Source: Micromonospora sp. NBC_00421
Lineage (GTDB): Bacteria > Actinomycetota > Actinomycetes > Mycobacteriales > Micromonosporaceae
Length of the DNA stretch: 64,000 nt
Direction: 5' to 3'
NCBI RefSeq assembly: GCF_036017915.1
Contig: NZ_CP107929.1
Location: forward strand, 4,220,001 to 4,284,000
Shown: piece by piece, positions 8,679 to 17,360 of the stretch
Numbering within the stretch: the stretch's first letter is position 1
How the letters are laid out: the number at the start of each line of letters is the position of its first letter
The notes under the pieces: model-generated
Database searches by the model: none
The model's input: the letters and a program-made list of their open reading frames with translations, nothing else
What the model was told of the DNA's origin: nothing
Program-made: the position numbers and the translations under genes

Positions 8679-9968
8679 GTGATCCGTCCCCAGCTGTCGC
8701 TCCGGCGACCGCTCGCCGTGACCGCCGCCGCCCTGGCTGGCCTGGCCACGGTCCTTGCCTGCACCGCTCCGGCGAGTGCCAGCCCGGCCTCGCCGTCCCC
8801 GACGGCCACGGCCACCCCGACGGCCACGGCCACGGCCACACCGAGCGCGACGGCCACCACCCCGTCGGACGAGCCGACCGCGCCGTCCTGCGTCGCCGCC
8901 GCCGACGCGCGCTACACGCACACCTTCGACGGCCCAGCGGGCAAGGCCTCGATCACCCTGACCAACGGCCCTCTCTGCCGGGGCGAGGAGCAGGAACTCG
9001 CCCTGGTGTCGTACGTGACGCCGTCGGCGAAGTTCGCCGTGCCGCAGTACGTGCTCGACAAGTCGATCAAGAAGTTCACCGGGGTGGCCCCGGGTGAGCT
9101 GGGGGTGGCCACCCTCGACTTCGCCGTCGAGGTGCCGAACTGCTACACCCAGGTCGACTTCGTCTTCGGCAGCAAGCTGATCGACCCGCTGACCGACACC
9201 AGCGACCGGTACGGCGACCGCAAGGTCGGCAGCCCGTCCGGCATCGGCGCCCGCTCCACCGGCCCGCGCGCCTGGTACAACGGCGGCTCGGGCACCTGCT
9301 CGGCGGCGCCCGAGGTGATCGCCGAGTCCGACTGCGACGGCAACGTCGAGCTGACCCTGGTCAACCGCAGCGGCAACGCCGAGGCGACGTTCACCATCAC
9401 CGGCAGTGGTGGCTTCACCGAGAAGGTGACCGTCCCGCTTCGCAAGATCGAGACCCGGAAGCTCAGCGCCGGGGAGGCGCAGGAGATCACCGTGGCCGCC
9501 CCGGGCATGAAGGACTTCACCGGCGGCTGGCAGAAGCCGGCGGACTGCCAGCAGCCCGAGGTGGGCACGCCTGACGCCAGCTACGAATCCGACTGCGACA
9601 AGATGATCTTCCGGATCAGCAACCCGGAGGACGGCGCCCCGCTGACCTCCGTCTTCACCCCCAACAAGGGTGAGCCGAAGAAGCTGACCGTCGAGCCCGG
9701 CCGGACCGGCACGGTCAGCTTCCCGGCCAACAAGGGCCTCACCGTCACCGTCACCGGCGACCTCGACTCCGGCGGCCCGCTCAAGTGGGAGCAGCCGAAG
9801 GACTGCCCGTCCACGGGCGGCGGCAGCGGCGGGGGCGACCAGGACGGCGGCCTCCCGGTGACCGGCGCGGCGGCCGGTGCCATCGCGGCCGGCGCTGCCA
9901 CCCTGCTGGCAGCCGGCGTGGTGCTCTTCTTCGCCGCCCGACGCCGACGGATCCGCTTCACCGTCTGA
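8679..9968 (+). CDS. secreted, LPVTG-anchored surface protein of unknown function
   Basis: Predicted cell-wall-attached protein of 429 aa. GTG 8679 has GGGAG 5 bases upstream. A signal peptide (about 1-35, ending in ASAS) is followed by a Thr/Ala/Pro-rich spacer and an ectodomain of about 300 residues with paired cysteines, whose later part has repeat-like beta-rich segments (ESDCDGNVELTLVNRSG and ESDCDKMIFRISNPEDG). The C-terminus is a sorting signal: LPVTG at 392-396, a hydrophobic helix, then ARRRRIRF. It should be anchored by a sortase, none of which is encoded in the window. The ectodomain is not recognised. Monocistronic, with a 23-bp terminator. Confidence 0.82.
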   Translation: MIRPQLSLRRPLAVTAAALAGLATVLACTAPASASPASPSPTATATPTATATATPSATATTPSDEPTAPSCVAAADARYTHTFDGPAGKASITLTNGPLCRGEEQELALVSYVTPSAKFAVPQYVLDKSIKKFTGVAPGELGVATLDFAVEVPNCYTQVDFVFGSKLIDPLTDTSDRYGDRKVGSPSGIGARSTGPRAWYNGGSGTCSAAPEVIAESDCDGNVELTLVNRSGNAEATFTITGSGGFTEKVTVPLRKIETRKLSAGEAQEITVAAPGMKDFTGGWQKPADCQQPEVGTPDASYESDCDKMIFRISNPEDGAPLTSVFTPNKGEPKKLTVEPGRTGTVSFPANKGLTVTVTGDLDSGGPLKWEQPKDCPSTGGGSGGGDQDGGLPVTGAAAGAIAAGAATLLAAGVVLFFAARRRRIRFTV

Positions 9969-9990
9969 CCGCAACACGCCTGACCCGTAC

Positions 9991-10040
9991 CACGACGTAG
10001 GCGCGTGCCGACCACCCGGTCGGCACGCGCCTGCGTCGTG
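9991..10040 (+). terminator. 23-bp hairpin after the LPVTG gene
   Basis: Inverted repeat 9991-10013 / 10018-10040 with a 4-base loop and a single G:T pair. There is no clear T-run, as is usual in GC-rich actinomycetes. Confidence 0.8.
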
Positions 10041-11205
10041 TGGCCCCGCAGCCGTCGCCCCGCCGGACGGTGGATGAGAGACGTCGCCCCGCCGGACGGT
10101 GGGGTGTCGAGAGCCAGGGGTCGCTTCTGGCACGTCGGTGGGTCGGGCGTCATTGCCCGGTGCTGCGGGATCCCCGACGCACCACCTCCGGCACTGTCCG
10201 AAGCCGAACCGAACCGAGCCGAGCCAATTCGATTGCCGATCCGATGGTGGCCGTGCTGGTGCTGGTGCCGCTGCTGGTCGTCGCGCAGGGACAGCGTTCC
10301 TTGCCGATCCGATTGCCGATCCGATTGCCCACGCGGTCGCCGACGCCTACAGCCGCTCCGGCCATCACCGGCCCCCACCGGGGGCACCGTTACCCCGTCG
10401 GTGTCCTGTAGAGCTGATGACGTTAACGAGTCACCCTCCGGACCACCGGACCACCGAACCGAACAGGACCAACAGGCGGGACTAGATCGAAGGCCCATAC
10501 CCGACCGAGCCAGAACGGGCCGAGCCGAGCTAAATCGAGCCGAGCCAAGCCAGGCCAGGCCGGCCAGGCCGAACCAAGCCAAGCCGGACCGAGCCGGACC
10601 GAGCCGGACCGAGCCGAGCCGGGCCGGGCCGGGCCGCGCTAGTGGTGGGCAACACCGTTGCGTTAGGGGGAACGGCTGTTCGTCAACCACCGCTGCCTCG
10701 CCGATCATGGAGTTGTGGTGGGCAACAGAACGCCCGTAAACCCCCAAAGTCGGCACCACAACTCCATGATCGCCAAGCGGGCCCACCCCGCTCCCCGATC
10801 GGGCACTTCCTGTCCCGGGTTGACCAGCCGCCCACGGCGTTAACGCAACGGTGTTGTAGTGGTGGGTGGTGTGTGATCCGTTAACGTCATCAGCTCCAAA
10901 GGACGCGGATGTACCAAGCGTCGCTGCCCTCAGTAACGATGTGCTTCGACCGGCTAACCCGCCCTGAGCAGGGCAGCGATTGCCATTCACTAACTGTGCA
11001 GGTTGTCACACGGCGCGAGCGGGACCGGACCGCCCCGGAGCATGGTCGAGCAGCCCGGAGCAGAACCCGGCAACGCAGGGAAGCACCCCGCCGCACAGAG
11101 CGTCGCCGAGCAGCTCGCCGCCCAAAAGGAGCAGCGCAGACCACGGGCGACGCAGACCACGGGCGACGCAGACCACGGCACGGGCACGGCGGGGCGGGGG
11201 GTGGG
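10041..11205. repeat. repeat-rich non-coding region with nested inverted repeats
   Basis: About 1.2 kb without a believable gene. It holds a 21-bp direct repeat (10053-10073 and 10082-10102), iterated TTGCCGATCCGA units near 10230-10330, and a pentanucleotide-like low-complexity tract of GAGCC/AAGCC units (about 10500-10636). Three nested inverted-repeat pairs follow: 18 bp at 10411-10428/10879-10896, 15 bp at 10651-10665/10841-10855 and 19 bp at 10702-10720/10754-10772. A 16-base tandem unit recurs almost three times at 11135-11178. The long frames crossing it are low-complexity artefacts of these repeats. Confidence 0.75.
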
Positions 11206-13410
11206 TCAGCCCTTCTCCAGGTACTCCGCGCGCTCCTCGTCGACCAGGGCGGCGACCGAGGCCGCCAGCGCCGGGTGACGCGTCAGCTCCGGGTCCTCCT
11301 CGACCAGGGTGAGCGCCTCGGCGCGGGCGTCGCGGATCAGGTCGGCGTCGCGGAGCAGGGACAGCAACCGCAGGTGCGAGCGGTGGCCGGACTGGGTCGC
11401 CCCCAGCACGTCGCCCTCCCTGCGCTGTTCCAGATCCAGCTCGGCCAGCTTGAACCCGTCGGTGGTGGAGGCGACCGCGTCCAACCGCTCGCGCGCCGAC
11501 GAACCCTCGGCCGCCTCGCTCACCAGCAGGCAGAGCCCGGGTGCCGAGCCCCGACCGACCCGGCCACGGAGCTGGTGCAGCTGCGAGACACCGAACCGGT
11601 CGGCGTCCAGCACGATCATCACGGTGGCGTTGGGCACGTTGACGCCGACCTCCACCACAGTGGTGGCGACCAGCACGTCCAGCTTGCCGTCGGCGAAGGA
11701 GCGCATCACCGCGTCCTTCTCGTCGGCGGGCAGCCGGCCGTGCAGGACGCCGATCCGCAGCCCGTGCAGCGGCCCCTCGGCGAGCAGCGGCGCCACCTCG
11801 GTCACCGCCAGCGGCGGCCGCCGCCCGTTGTCGTCCTCCCGGGGCGGCTCCTCCTCGACTGCCGGCCCCTCACCGATCCGCGGACAGACCACGTACGCCT
11901 GGTGGCCGGCGTCGACCTCCTCGCGCACCCGCCGCCAGGCCCGGTCCAGGAAGGCCGGCTTCTCGGCCGCCGGTACCACGTGCGAGGCGATCGGGGACCG
12001 TCCCTGCGGCAACTGGGACAGGGTGGACGTCTCCAGGTCGCCGTAGACGGTCATCGCCACCGTGCGCGGGATCGGGGTGGCCGTCATCACCAGCACGTGC
12101 GGCGGCTGGTCGGCCTTGGACCGCAGGGCGTCGCGCTGCTCCACGCCGAAGCGGTGCTGCTCGTCGACCACCACCAGGCCCAGGTCGGCGAAGTCGACCC
12201 CCTCGTAGAGCAGGGCGTGGGTGCCGAGCACGATGCCGGCCCGCCCCTCGGCGACCTCCGCGAGGGCCCGGCGGCGGGCCGCCGCGCCCAGCGAGCCGGT
12301 GACCAGCTCCACCCGGGTCGCGTCGTCGGCCGCGCCCAGCTCACCGGCCTGGGCAAGCGGGCCGAGCAGGTCGAGCATGCCCCGGTGGTGCTGGGCGGCG
12401 AGCACCTCGGTCGGGGCGAGCAGCGCCGCCTGGCCGCCCGCGTCGACCACCTGGAGCATCGCCCGCAGGGCCACCACCGTCTTGCCGGAACCGACCTCAC
12501 CCTGCAACAGCCGGTGCATCGGGTGCGGCTCGGCCAGGTCGGCGGCGATCTCGACGGCGACGTCCCGCTGGCCGGAGGTCAGCTCGTAGGGCAGCCGGGC
12601 GTCGAACGCGTCGAGCAGGCCGCCCGCCTTCGCCGGGCGCGGCCTCGCCGGCCAGGACGCCGCCCGCAGCTTGCGCTGCACCAGGGTCAGCTGTACGGCG
12701 AACGCCTCGTCCCACTTGAGTCGGCGGCGGGCCCGGTAGAGCTCCTCCTTGCTGGACGGTCGGTGGATCTCGCGTAGCGCGGTGCCGATGCCGACCAGTT
12801 TCCGGCCGACCCGCAGCTCCGTCGGCAGCGGATCGTCCGGCGGGGTGACGGTGTCCAGCACCACCCGGACGCAGCGGGCGATAACCCAGGTCGGCACGGC
12901 CGCTGCGGCCGGGTAGACCGGAATCAGCGCCCCGGCGAACTCCTCGACCTCCTCGGAGGCCGCCACCTCACCCTCGCCCCCTTCGCCGAGCAGGACGTAC
13001 TCCGGGCCGTTGAGCTGCCGTCTGCCCCGGAACTCGGTGACCTTGCCGGCGAACAGCCCCCACCGGCCGGGCCGAAGCTCCCGCTCCCGCCACGCCTGGC
13101 TGCCGAAGAAGGTCAGGGTCAGCGTCCCGCCGGAGTTGTCACCGACGGTCACCTCCAGCAGGTTGCCCCGACGCTGCCGCATCGGTCGTACCGCCGTGCG
13201 TTGCACCTGGGCCAGCACGGTGACCTGCTCTCCGACGTCCAGCGAGCGGATGTCGGTGTGCTCACCGCGCTCGTCGTAGCGGCGTGGGAAGTGGTACATC
13301 AGGTCACCGGCGGTGTGCAGGTCGAGGTGGCCGGCGAGCGCCTTGGCGGTCTTCTCCCCGACCAGCTTCTTGAGCGCGGTGTCCACCGTGGCCGGTTCGG
13401 CCGTCGTCAT
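11206..13410 (-). CDS. recG: ATP-dependent DNA helicase RecG
   Basis: Branch-migrating helicase that remodels stalled forks and Holliday junctions; 734 aa, full length. An N-terminal wedge/OB domain precedes the motor: Walker A GEVGSGKT at 304-311, motif II DEQH at 415-418, then TATPIPRTVAM and the C-terminal helicase half containing QLRGRVGRG. Its ATG at 13410 overlaps the DAK2-protein stop as ATGA. The neighbourhood matches mycobacteria, where recG follows the DAK2-type gene. Confidence 0.97.
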   Translation of the reverse strand: MTTAEPATVDTALKKLVGEKTAKALAGHLDLHTAGDLMYHFPRRYDERGEHTDIRSLDVGEQVTVLAQVQRTAVRPMRQRRGNLLEVTVGDNSGGTLTLTFFGSQAWRERELRPGRWGLFAGKVTEFRGRRQLNGPEYVLLGEGGEGEVAASEEVEEFAGALIPVYPAAAAVPTWVIARCVRVVLDTVTPPDDPLPTELRVGRKLVGIGTALREIHRPSSKEELYRARRRLKWDEAFAVQLTLVQRKLRAASWPARPRPAKAGGLLDAFDARLPYELTSGQRDVAVEIAADLAEPHPMHRLLQGEVGSGKTVVALRAMLQVVDAGGQAALLAPTEVLAAQHHRGMLDLLGPLAQAGELGAADDATRVELVTGSLGAAARRRALAEVAEGRAGIVLGTHALLYEGVDFADLGLVVVDEQHRFGVEQRDALRSKADQPPHVLVMTATPIPRTVAMTVYGDLETSTLSQLPQGRSPIASHVVPAAEKPAFLDRAWRRVREEVDAGHQAYVVCPRIGEGPAVEEEPPREDDNGRRPPLAVTEVAPLLAEGPLHGLRIGVLHGRLPADEKDAVMRSFADGKLDVLVATTVVEVGVNVPNATVMIVLDADRFGVSQLHQLRGRVGRGSAPGLCLLVSEAAEGSSARERLDAVASTTDGFKLAELDLEQRREGDVLGATQSGHRSHLRLLSLLRDADLIRDARAEALTLVEEDPELTRHPALAASVAALVDEERAEYLEKG

Positions 13411-15083
13411 TCGACCCCCACCAGGAGCGGATAGTACGGTTGCCCACCCGGGTACGCCTGCACCTCGACGAAGGGCCAGCGCCGGCTCACGTGCTCCCGG
13501 ACCGCCTCGACGAGACCGGTCGGGGCGTCCGCGCCGGTGAGCAGGGTGACCAGCTCGCCGCCGCCGCCGAGCATCCGGTCGACCATGGCCGCGCAGGTGT
13601 CGACCAGGTCGCTGCCGATCAGGTGGACCTCGCCCTCGACCAGGGCCAGCACGTCACCGGGGCGGCACGGGCCGGCGACGGTCAGCGCCTCCCGGCTGGC
13701 GTGGCACACCTCGGCGTACCGGCAGGCGCCGGCGGCCTCGGCCATCGCGATGACGTCGTCTTCGAACCGGCGCTGCGGGTCCCGGACGGCGAGGGCGGCG
13801 AGCGCCTGCACCGGCGAACGGGTCGGCACCACGCTCACCTTCACTCCGAGCCGGTGCGCCTCCCTGGCGGCGGCGCTCGCCACGGCCTGGGTGTTCGGGT
13901 CGTTGGGGAGCACCACCACCCGGGCGGCGGCGGTGGCCCGGATCGCGTCCAGCAGCTCACCGGTGGACGGGTTGCCCGGCACCACTGTCGCCCCCTCGGC
14001 ACCGAACAGCTCGGCGATGCCGTCGCCGGCCGCGACCACCACGGCCGCCCGCCCGTCGGCGGCGGTGGGACCGGGCGCGGGGGCCGGCGCAGCCTGCTCG
14101 GCCGGCGCGTGGTGCTCGGCGAACCGGGTCACCGAGATCCGGTACGGCCGGCCGGCGACCACCCCGGCCTCGACCGCCGCCCCGACGTCATTGACGTGGA
14201 CGTGGACGTTCCAGGTGGTGGACTCGGCGGGTGAGCCGCCGTCCCCGACCACCACCAGCGAGTCGCCAAGCGTGGCCAGTTCGGCGCGCATCCGGGTCAC
14301 CGCCTCGTGCGGGGCGTCGAGGAGGAACTGCACCTCGTAGGCGTACTCGGTGGAGCCGGTCTCCCGGACGGCGGTCAGCGGCGGGCGGACCGTGCGGGTC
14401 ACCGGCGTCGGCCGGGGTGGGATCTCCCCCGTGACCACCTCGACCAGCGCGTCGAGCAGCAGGCAGAGCCCCCGGCCGCCGGCGTCGACCACGCCGGCGC
14501 GGGCCAGCGCGGGCAACTGCTCGGGGGTACGGGCCAACGCGCGGGCGGCCTCACCGGCGGCGGCCCGGGTCACCGTGCGCAGGTCGTCGCTGTCGGCCTG
14601 CTCGGCGGCGGTCGCGGCGGCGGCGACCACGCTGAGCACCGTGCCCTCGACCGGCCGGGCCACCGCGGCATAGGCGGCGGTGGTGGCGTCGCGCAACGCG
14701 GCAGCCAGCGCCCGGCCGGCGACTGCGGGTACGACGCCGAGGGCGTCGGCGAGGCCGCGCAGGATCTGCGAGAGGATCACCCCGGAGTTGCCCCGGGCGC
14801 CGAGCAGCGCTCCCCGGGCCATCAGCCGCAACGCGTGCCCGTGCGCGGTGTTGCCGTCCTCCGGCAGGGTGCCGAGGTCCATCGCCAGCGCCTGCTGGGC
14901 CGAGGTGAGGGTGAGCACGAGGTTGGTGCCGGTGTCCCCGTCGGGGACGGGGTAGACGTTGAGGTCGTCGATCTCGCCCTGGTGCCGACGCAGGACCGCG
15001 AGGCCGCTCGCGCACCAGCGGCGTACCGCGGCGTCGTCGAGGGTGTCCAGCACGGCCAGAAGCCTACTGGCGGCGACCGACAC
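13407..15083 (-). CDS. DAK2 (DhaL-like) phosphatase/kinase-fold protein, FakA/YloV-like
   Basis: Two-part protein of about 558 aa. The N-terminal DhaL/DAK2 domain has NVYPVPDGDTGTNL, where the aspartates bind Mg-ADP in the family, plus GARGNSGVILSQILRG. The C-terminal part contains the YloV/FakA-type segment with IVLPNDPNTQAVASAAARE-like sequence and PTRSPVQALAALAV. In Firmicutes FakA phosphorylates fatty acids bound to FakB; whether the actinobacterial protein does so is not known here. Start choice is uncertain: GTG 15083 and GTG 15053 (giving MLDTLDDAAVRRW) are both possible and neither has a strong ribosome site. Coupled to recG. Confidence 0.85.
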   Translation of the reverse strand: MSVAASRLLAVLDTLDDAAVRRWCASGLAVLRRHQGEIDDLNVYPVPDGDTGTNLVLTLTSAQQALAMDLGTLPEDGNTAHGHALRLMARGALLGARGNSGVILSQILRGLADALGVVPAVAGRALAAALRDATTAAYAAVARPVEGTVLSVVAAAATAAEQADSDDLRTVTRAAAGEAARALARTPEQLPALARAGVVDAGGRGLCLLLDALVEVVTGEIPPRPTPVTRTVRPPLTAVRETGSTEYAYEVQFLLDAPHEAVTRMRAELATLGDSLVVVGDGGSPAESTTWNVHVHVNDVGAAVEAGVVAGRPYRISVTRFAEHHAPAEQAAPAPAPGPTAADGRAAVVVAAGDGIAELFGAEGATVVPGNPSTGELLDAIRATAAARVVVLPNDPNTQAVASAAAREAHRLGVKVSVVPTRSPVQALAALAVRDPQRRFEDDVIAMAEAAGACRYAEVCHASREALTVAGPCRPGDVLALVEGEVHLIGSDLVDTCAAMVDRMLGGGGELVTLLTGADAPTGLVEAVREHVSRRWPFVEVQAYPGGQPYYPLLVGVE

Positions 15084-15301
15084 CCGCCGGGGTCGCCCGG
15101 CGTGTCCCCGCGCCGGTCGGCGGAGACGCGCGCCGGCCGGCGGAGGCACCCGGGACGGTGACCGGGCGCACACCGCAAGCGGCTACGGCGGGCCGGGACG
15201 GGCCGGTTGGGCCGGCCCGGGGTCCATCGGGTAACCTGGCCAGGTTGTCCGGGCAGCGCCTGCCGGCGACCTCATGAACGTATCAATCTCAGGAGTATCC
15301 C

Positions 15302-15493
15302 GTGGCTAGCGTGTGCGACGTCTGTGGCAAGGGACCGGGCTTCGGCCACAACGTGTCCCACTCGCACCGGCGGACCAACCGCCGCTGGAACCCGAACATC
15401 CAGTCGGTGCGTACCCCGGCCGGTGGTGGCAACACCAAGAAGCTCCAGGTCTGCACCTCGTGCATCAAGGCCGGCAAGGTCACCCGCGCCTGA
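15302..15493 (+). CDS. rpmB: 50S ribosomal protein L28
   Basis: Large-subunit ribosomal protein of 63 aa with GTG start at 15302 and GGAG 6-7 bases upstream. It is the zinc-binding form, with CDVC near the N-terminus (C5, C8) and CTSC near the C-terminus. [22 protein letters not shown] is typical for L28. Divergent from the DAK2-recG pair, with its own strong terminator. Confidence 0.97.
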   Translation: MASVCDVCGKGPGFGHNVSHSHRRTNRRWNPNIQSVRTPAGGGNTKKLQVCTSCIKAGKVTRA

Positions 15494-15521
15494 CCCGGTA
15501 GCACCTCCACCGCTTCAGCTT

Positions 15522-15562
15522 CGACGATACCGGCGGGCCACGACGGCCCGCCGGTATCGTCG
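15522..15562 (+). terminator. 18-bp perfect hairpin after rpmB
   Basis: Arms 15522-15539 and 15545-15562 pair perfectly around a 5-base loop. It lies between the convergent rpmB and GNAT genes and can serve both. Confidence 0.85.
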
Positions 15563-15583
15563 TGTGCCCGTGTCCGGCGGCGG

Positions 15584-16045
15584 TCAGAGCACCCGGCCGA
15601 ACGACAGGCAGCCGGGGGCGTCGGCGTAGTAGCCGAAGTTGGGGATCCGCTCGTATCCCGCCGAGGTGTACAGGGCGATCGCCTCGGGCTGCCGGTCACC
15701 GCACTCCAGGATGATCCGCTTGCGTCCGTGCCGGCGGGCCGAGTCCTCGACGGCGGTCAGCACCGCGCGGGCCACCCCGCGCCCCCGGACGGCCGGGGCG
15801 GTGTACATCCGCTTCAACTCGGCGTCGTCGTCGCCGTGACTGCGCCACCCCGCGCAGCCCACCGGCTCGCCGTCGAGGCGGGCGACGAGGAAGTCGCCGT
15901 GCGGCGGCGCGAACTCGGTCGGGTCGACGGGGGTCTCGTCGCCGTTGCCTCCGTACCGGACGCCCAGGTCGGCCAGGGTCGCCCGGATCAGCGTCTGCGC
16001 CACCGGCGCGTCGAAGCCGAGCGGGCGGATCTCGATCTCACTCAC
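15584..16045 (-). CDS. GNAT family N-acetyltransferase
   Basis: Acetyl-CoA-dependent acyltransferase of 153 aa; the substrate is not evident. GTG 16045 (VSEIEIRPLGFDAPVAQ) starts 22 bases after thiL, so both are probably cotranscribed. Motif A, APAVRGRGVARAVL, binds the acetyl-CoA pyrophosphate. The ending AIALYTSAGYERIPNFGYY is the usual motif B region. The frame runs further upstream into thiL, but homologous-looking sequence begins here. Confidence 0.85.
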   Translation of the reverse strand: MSEIEIRPLGFDAPVAQTLIRATLADLGVRYGGNGDETPVDPTEFAPPHGDFLVARLDGEPVGCAGWRSHGDDDAELKRMYTAPAVRGRGVARAVLTAVEDSARRHGRKRIILECGDRQPEAIALYTSAGYERIPNFGYYADAPGCLSFGRVL

Positions 16046-16067
16046 GGGTGAAGGGTACGACCGCCCC

Positions 16068-17006
16068 TTACCGGAAGTGGTCCCAGCCGGCCGGTCCGTC
16101 GTACGCGTCACCGTCGACGGTCACCCCGGCGCCCTCGGCCACCCGGCCCACCACCCGCCACGACTGCGGCAGGGCCACCGCCTGGGGAAAGGTGGCGACC
16201 AGGGCATGGTCGTCGCCACCGGCCAGAATCCAGGTGTACGGGTCGACGCCGAGCGCCTGGGCGGCGTCGCGCATCTGCCGGGGCAGCTCGAAGGCGTCCC
16301 GGCGCAGGTCCACGCCGACGCCGCTGGCCTTCGCCAGGTGCCCCAGATCGGCGAGCAACCCGTCCGAGACGTCGATCATGGCGGTGGCACCGAGCCGGGC
16401 GGCCTCCGGCCCGGCCGGATAGGGCACCTCCGGTCGCCGGTACGCCTCGACCAGCAGGCGCGGGGTCCGGAAGCCCCGGGAGAGCACGGTCAGCCCGGCG
16501 GCGGCCCAGCCGGTGCGCCCGGCGAGCGCCACCACGTCACCCGGGCGGGCACCGGAGCGGACCACAGGTGGCCGGCCGCCCAGGTCGCCGAGGGCGGTCA
16601 CCGCGATGGTCAGGGTCGCGCTGGCGGACATGTCCCCGCCGACCACCCCCGCCTCGACAAGCGCCGCCTCGGCGGCCAGCCCGTCGGCCAACTCCTCCAC
16701 CCAGGCGGTGTCCAGGTCGGCGGGGATGCAGAGGGCGACCAGCAGGGCGGTGGGGGTGGCGCCCATCGCGGCGATGTCGGCGAGGTTGGCCGCCGCCGCC
16801 CGGTGCCCGACGTCCCGCGCGCTCGACCAGTCCCGCCGGAAGTGCCGCCCCTCGACCAGCACGTCGGTGGAGGCGACCACCCGCCGGTCGGGGGCGGCCA
16901 CCACGGCGGCGTCGTCGCCCGGCCCGAGCAGGCAGGACGATCCGTAGGTCAGCCGGGCGGTGACCCGGTCGATGAGGCCGAACTCGCCGACGTCCGCGAC
17001 ACCCAT
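16068..17006 (-). CDS. thiL: thiamine-monophosphate kinase
   Basis: Phosphorylates thiamine monophosphate to the coenzyme thiamine diphosphate; 312 aa. LGPGDDAAVV and STDVLVEGRHFRRDW are the metal and substrate loops, with NLADIAAMGATP and SGARPGDVVALAGRTGWAAAG conserved. IDVSDGLLADLGHLAKAS and AGGDDHAL complete the AIR-synthase-like fold. No other thiamine gene or TPP riboswitch is visible. It is divergent from the RAM-domain and DUF3515 genes. Confidence 0.96.
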   Translation of the reverse strand: MGVADVGEFGLIDRVTARLTYGSSCLLGPGDDAAVVAAPDRRVVASTDVLVEGRHFRRDWSSARDVGHRAAAANLADIAAMGATPTALLVALCIPADLDTAWVEELADGLAAEAALVEAGVVGGDMSASATLTIAVTALGDLGGRPPVVRSGARPGDVVALAGRTGWAAAGLTVLSRGFRTPRLLVEAYRRPEVPYPAGPEAARLGATAMIDVSDGLLADLGHLAKASGVGVDLRRDAFELPRQMRDAAQALGVDPYTWILAGGDDHALVATFPQAVALPQSWRVVGRVAEGAGVTVDGDAYDGPAGWDHFR

Positions 17007-17126
17007 GTCTTCCTTCCGACAAGCTCGCTAGCTGCTTCGGCTCGACCACCGATAGGGATCACCCCTGCTCCGTAGGGTATTTTCACCCTTCGGGCCGCCC
17101 TGGGCGGCGACGGACGGAGGTCGAGC

Positions 17127-17360
17127 GTGGTACAGGCGTACATCCTCATCCAGACCGAGGTGGGCCGGGCGCGGGACGTGGCCGGTCTGATCGCGGACCT
17201 TACCGGCGTGGTACGCGTCGACGCCGTCACCGGGCCGTACGACGTGGTCGTCCTCACCGAGGCGAACACGGTCGACGAGCTCGGCAAACTCATCGTCAGC
17301 AACGTGCAGATGGTGCCCGGCATCACCCGCACCCTCACGTGTTCGGTGGTGCGCCTGTAA
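17127..17360 (+). CDS. stand-alone Lrp/AsnC ligand-binding (RAM) domain protein
   Basis: 77-aa protein that is only the effector-binding alpha/beta domain of Lrp/AsnC regulators, with no helix-turn-helix. GTG 17127 has GGAGG close upstream. VQAYILIQTEVGRARDVA, GPYDVVVLTEA and VPGITRTLTCSVV match such SraA-type proteins, which oligomerise and bind amino acids. It is followed with no gap by the DUF3515 gene, whose GTG directly abuts its TAA. Target unknown. Confidence 0.88.
   Translation: MVQAYILIQTEVGRARDVAGLIADLTGVVRVDAVTGPYDVVVLTEANTVDELGKLIVSNVQMVPGITRTLTCSVVRL

Noticed and set aside
10500-10636. Possible CRISPR array
   Set aside because: The units are 5-6 bases long, directly adjacent and variable; there are no spacers of constant size and no cas genes.
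9581-10990. A 469-codon minus-strand frame through the LPVTG gene end and the repeat region
   Set aside because: Its sequence is low-complexity (Ala/Gly/Leu/Trp/Arg runs created by the pentamer repeats), it crosses the strong terminator at 9991-10040, and it is antisense to a well-supported gene.
10909-12777. Long plus-strand frame opposite recG
   Set aside because: Antisense reading of a high-GC gene with His/Gln/Arg/Gly bias and no domain; recG is certain.
16951-17126. TPP riboswitch upstream of thiL
   Set aside because: The CTGAGA-type core and the rest of the THI element are not present, and the leader is too short and GC-rich.
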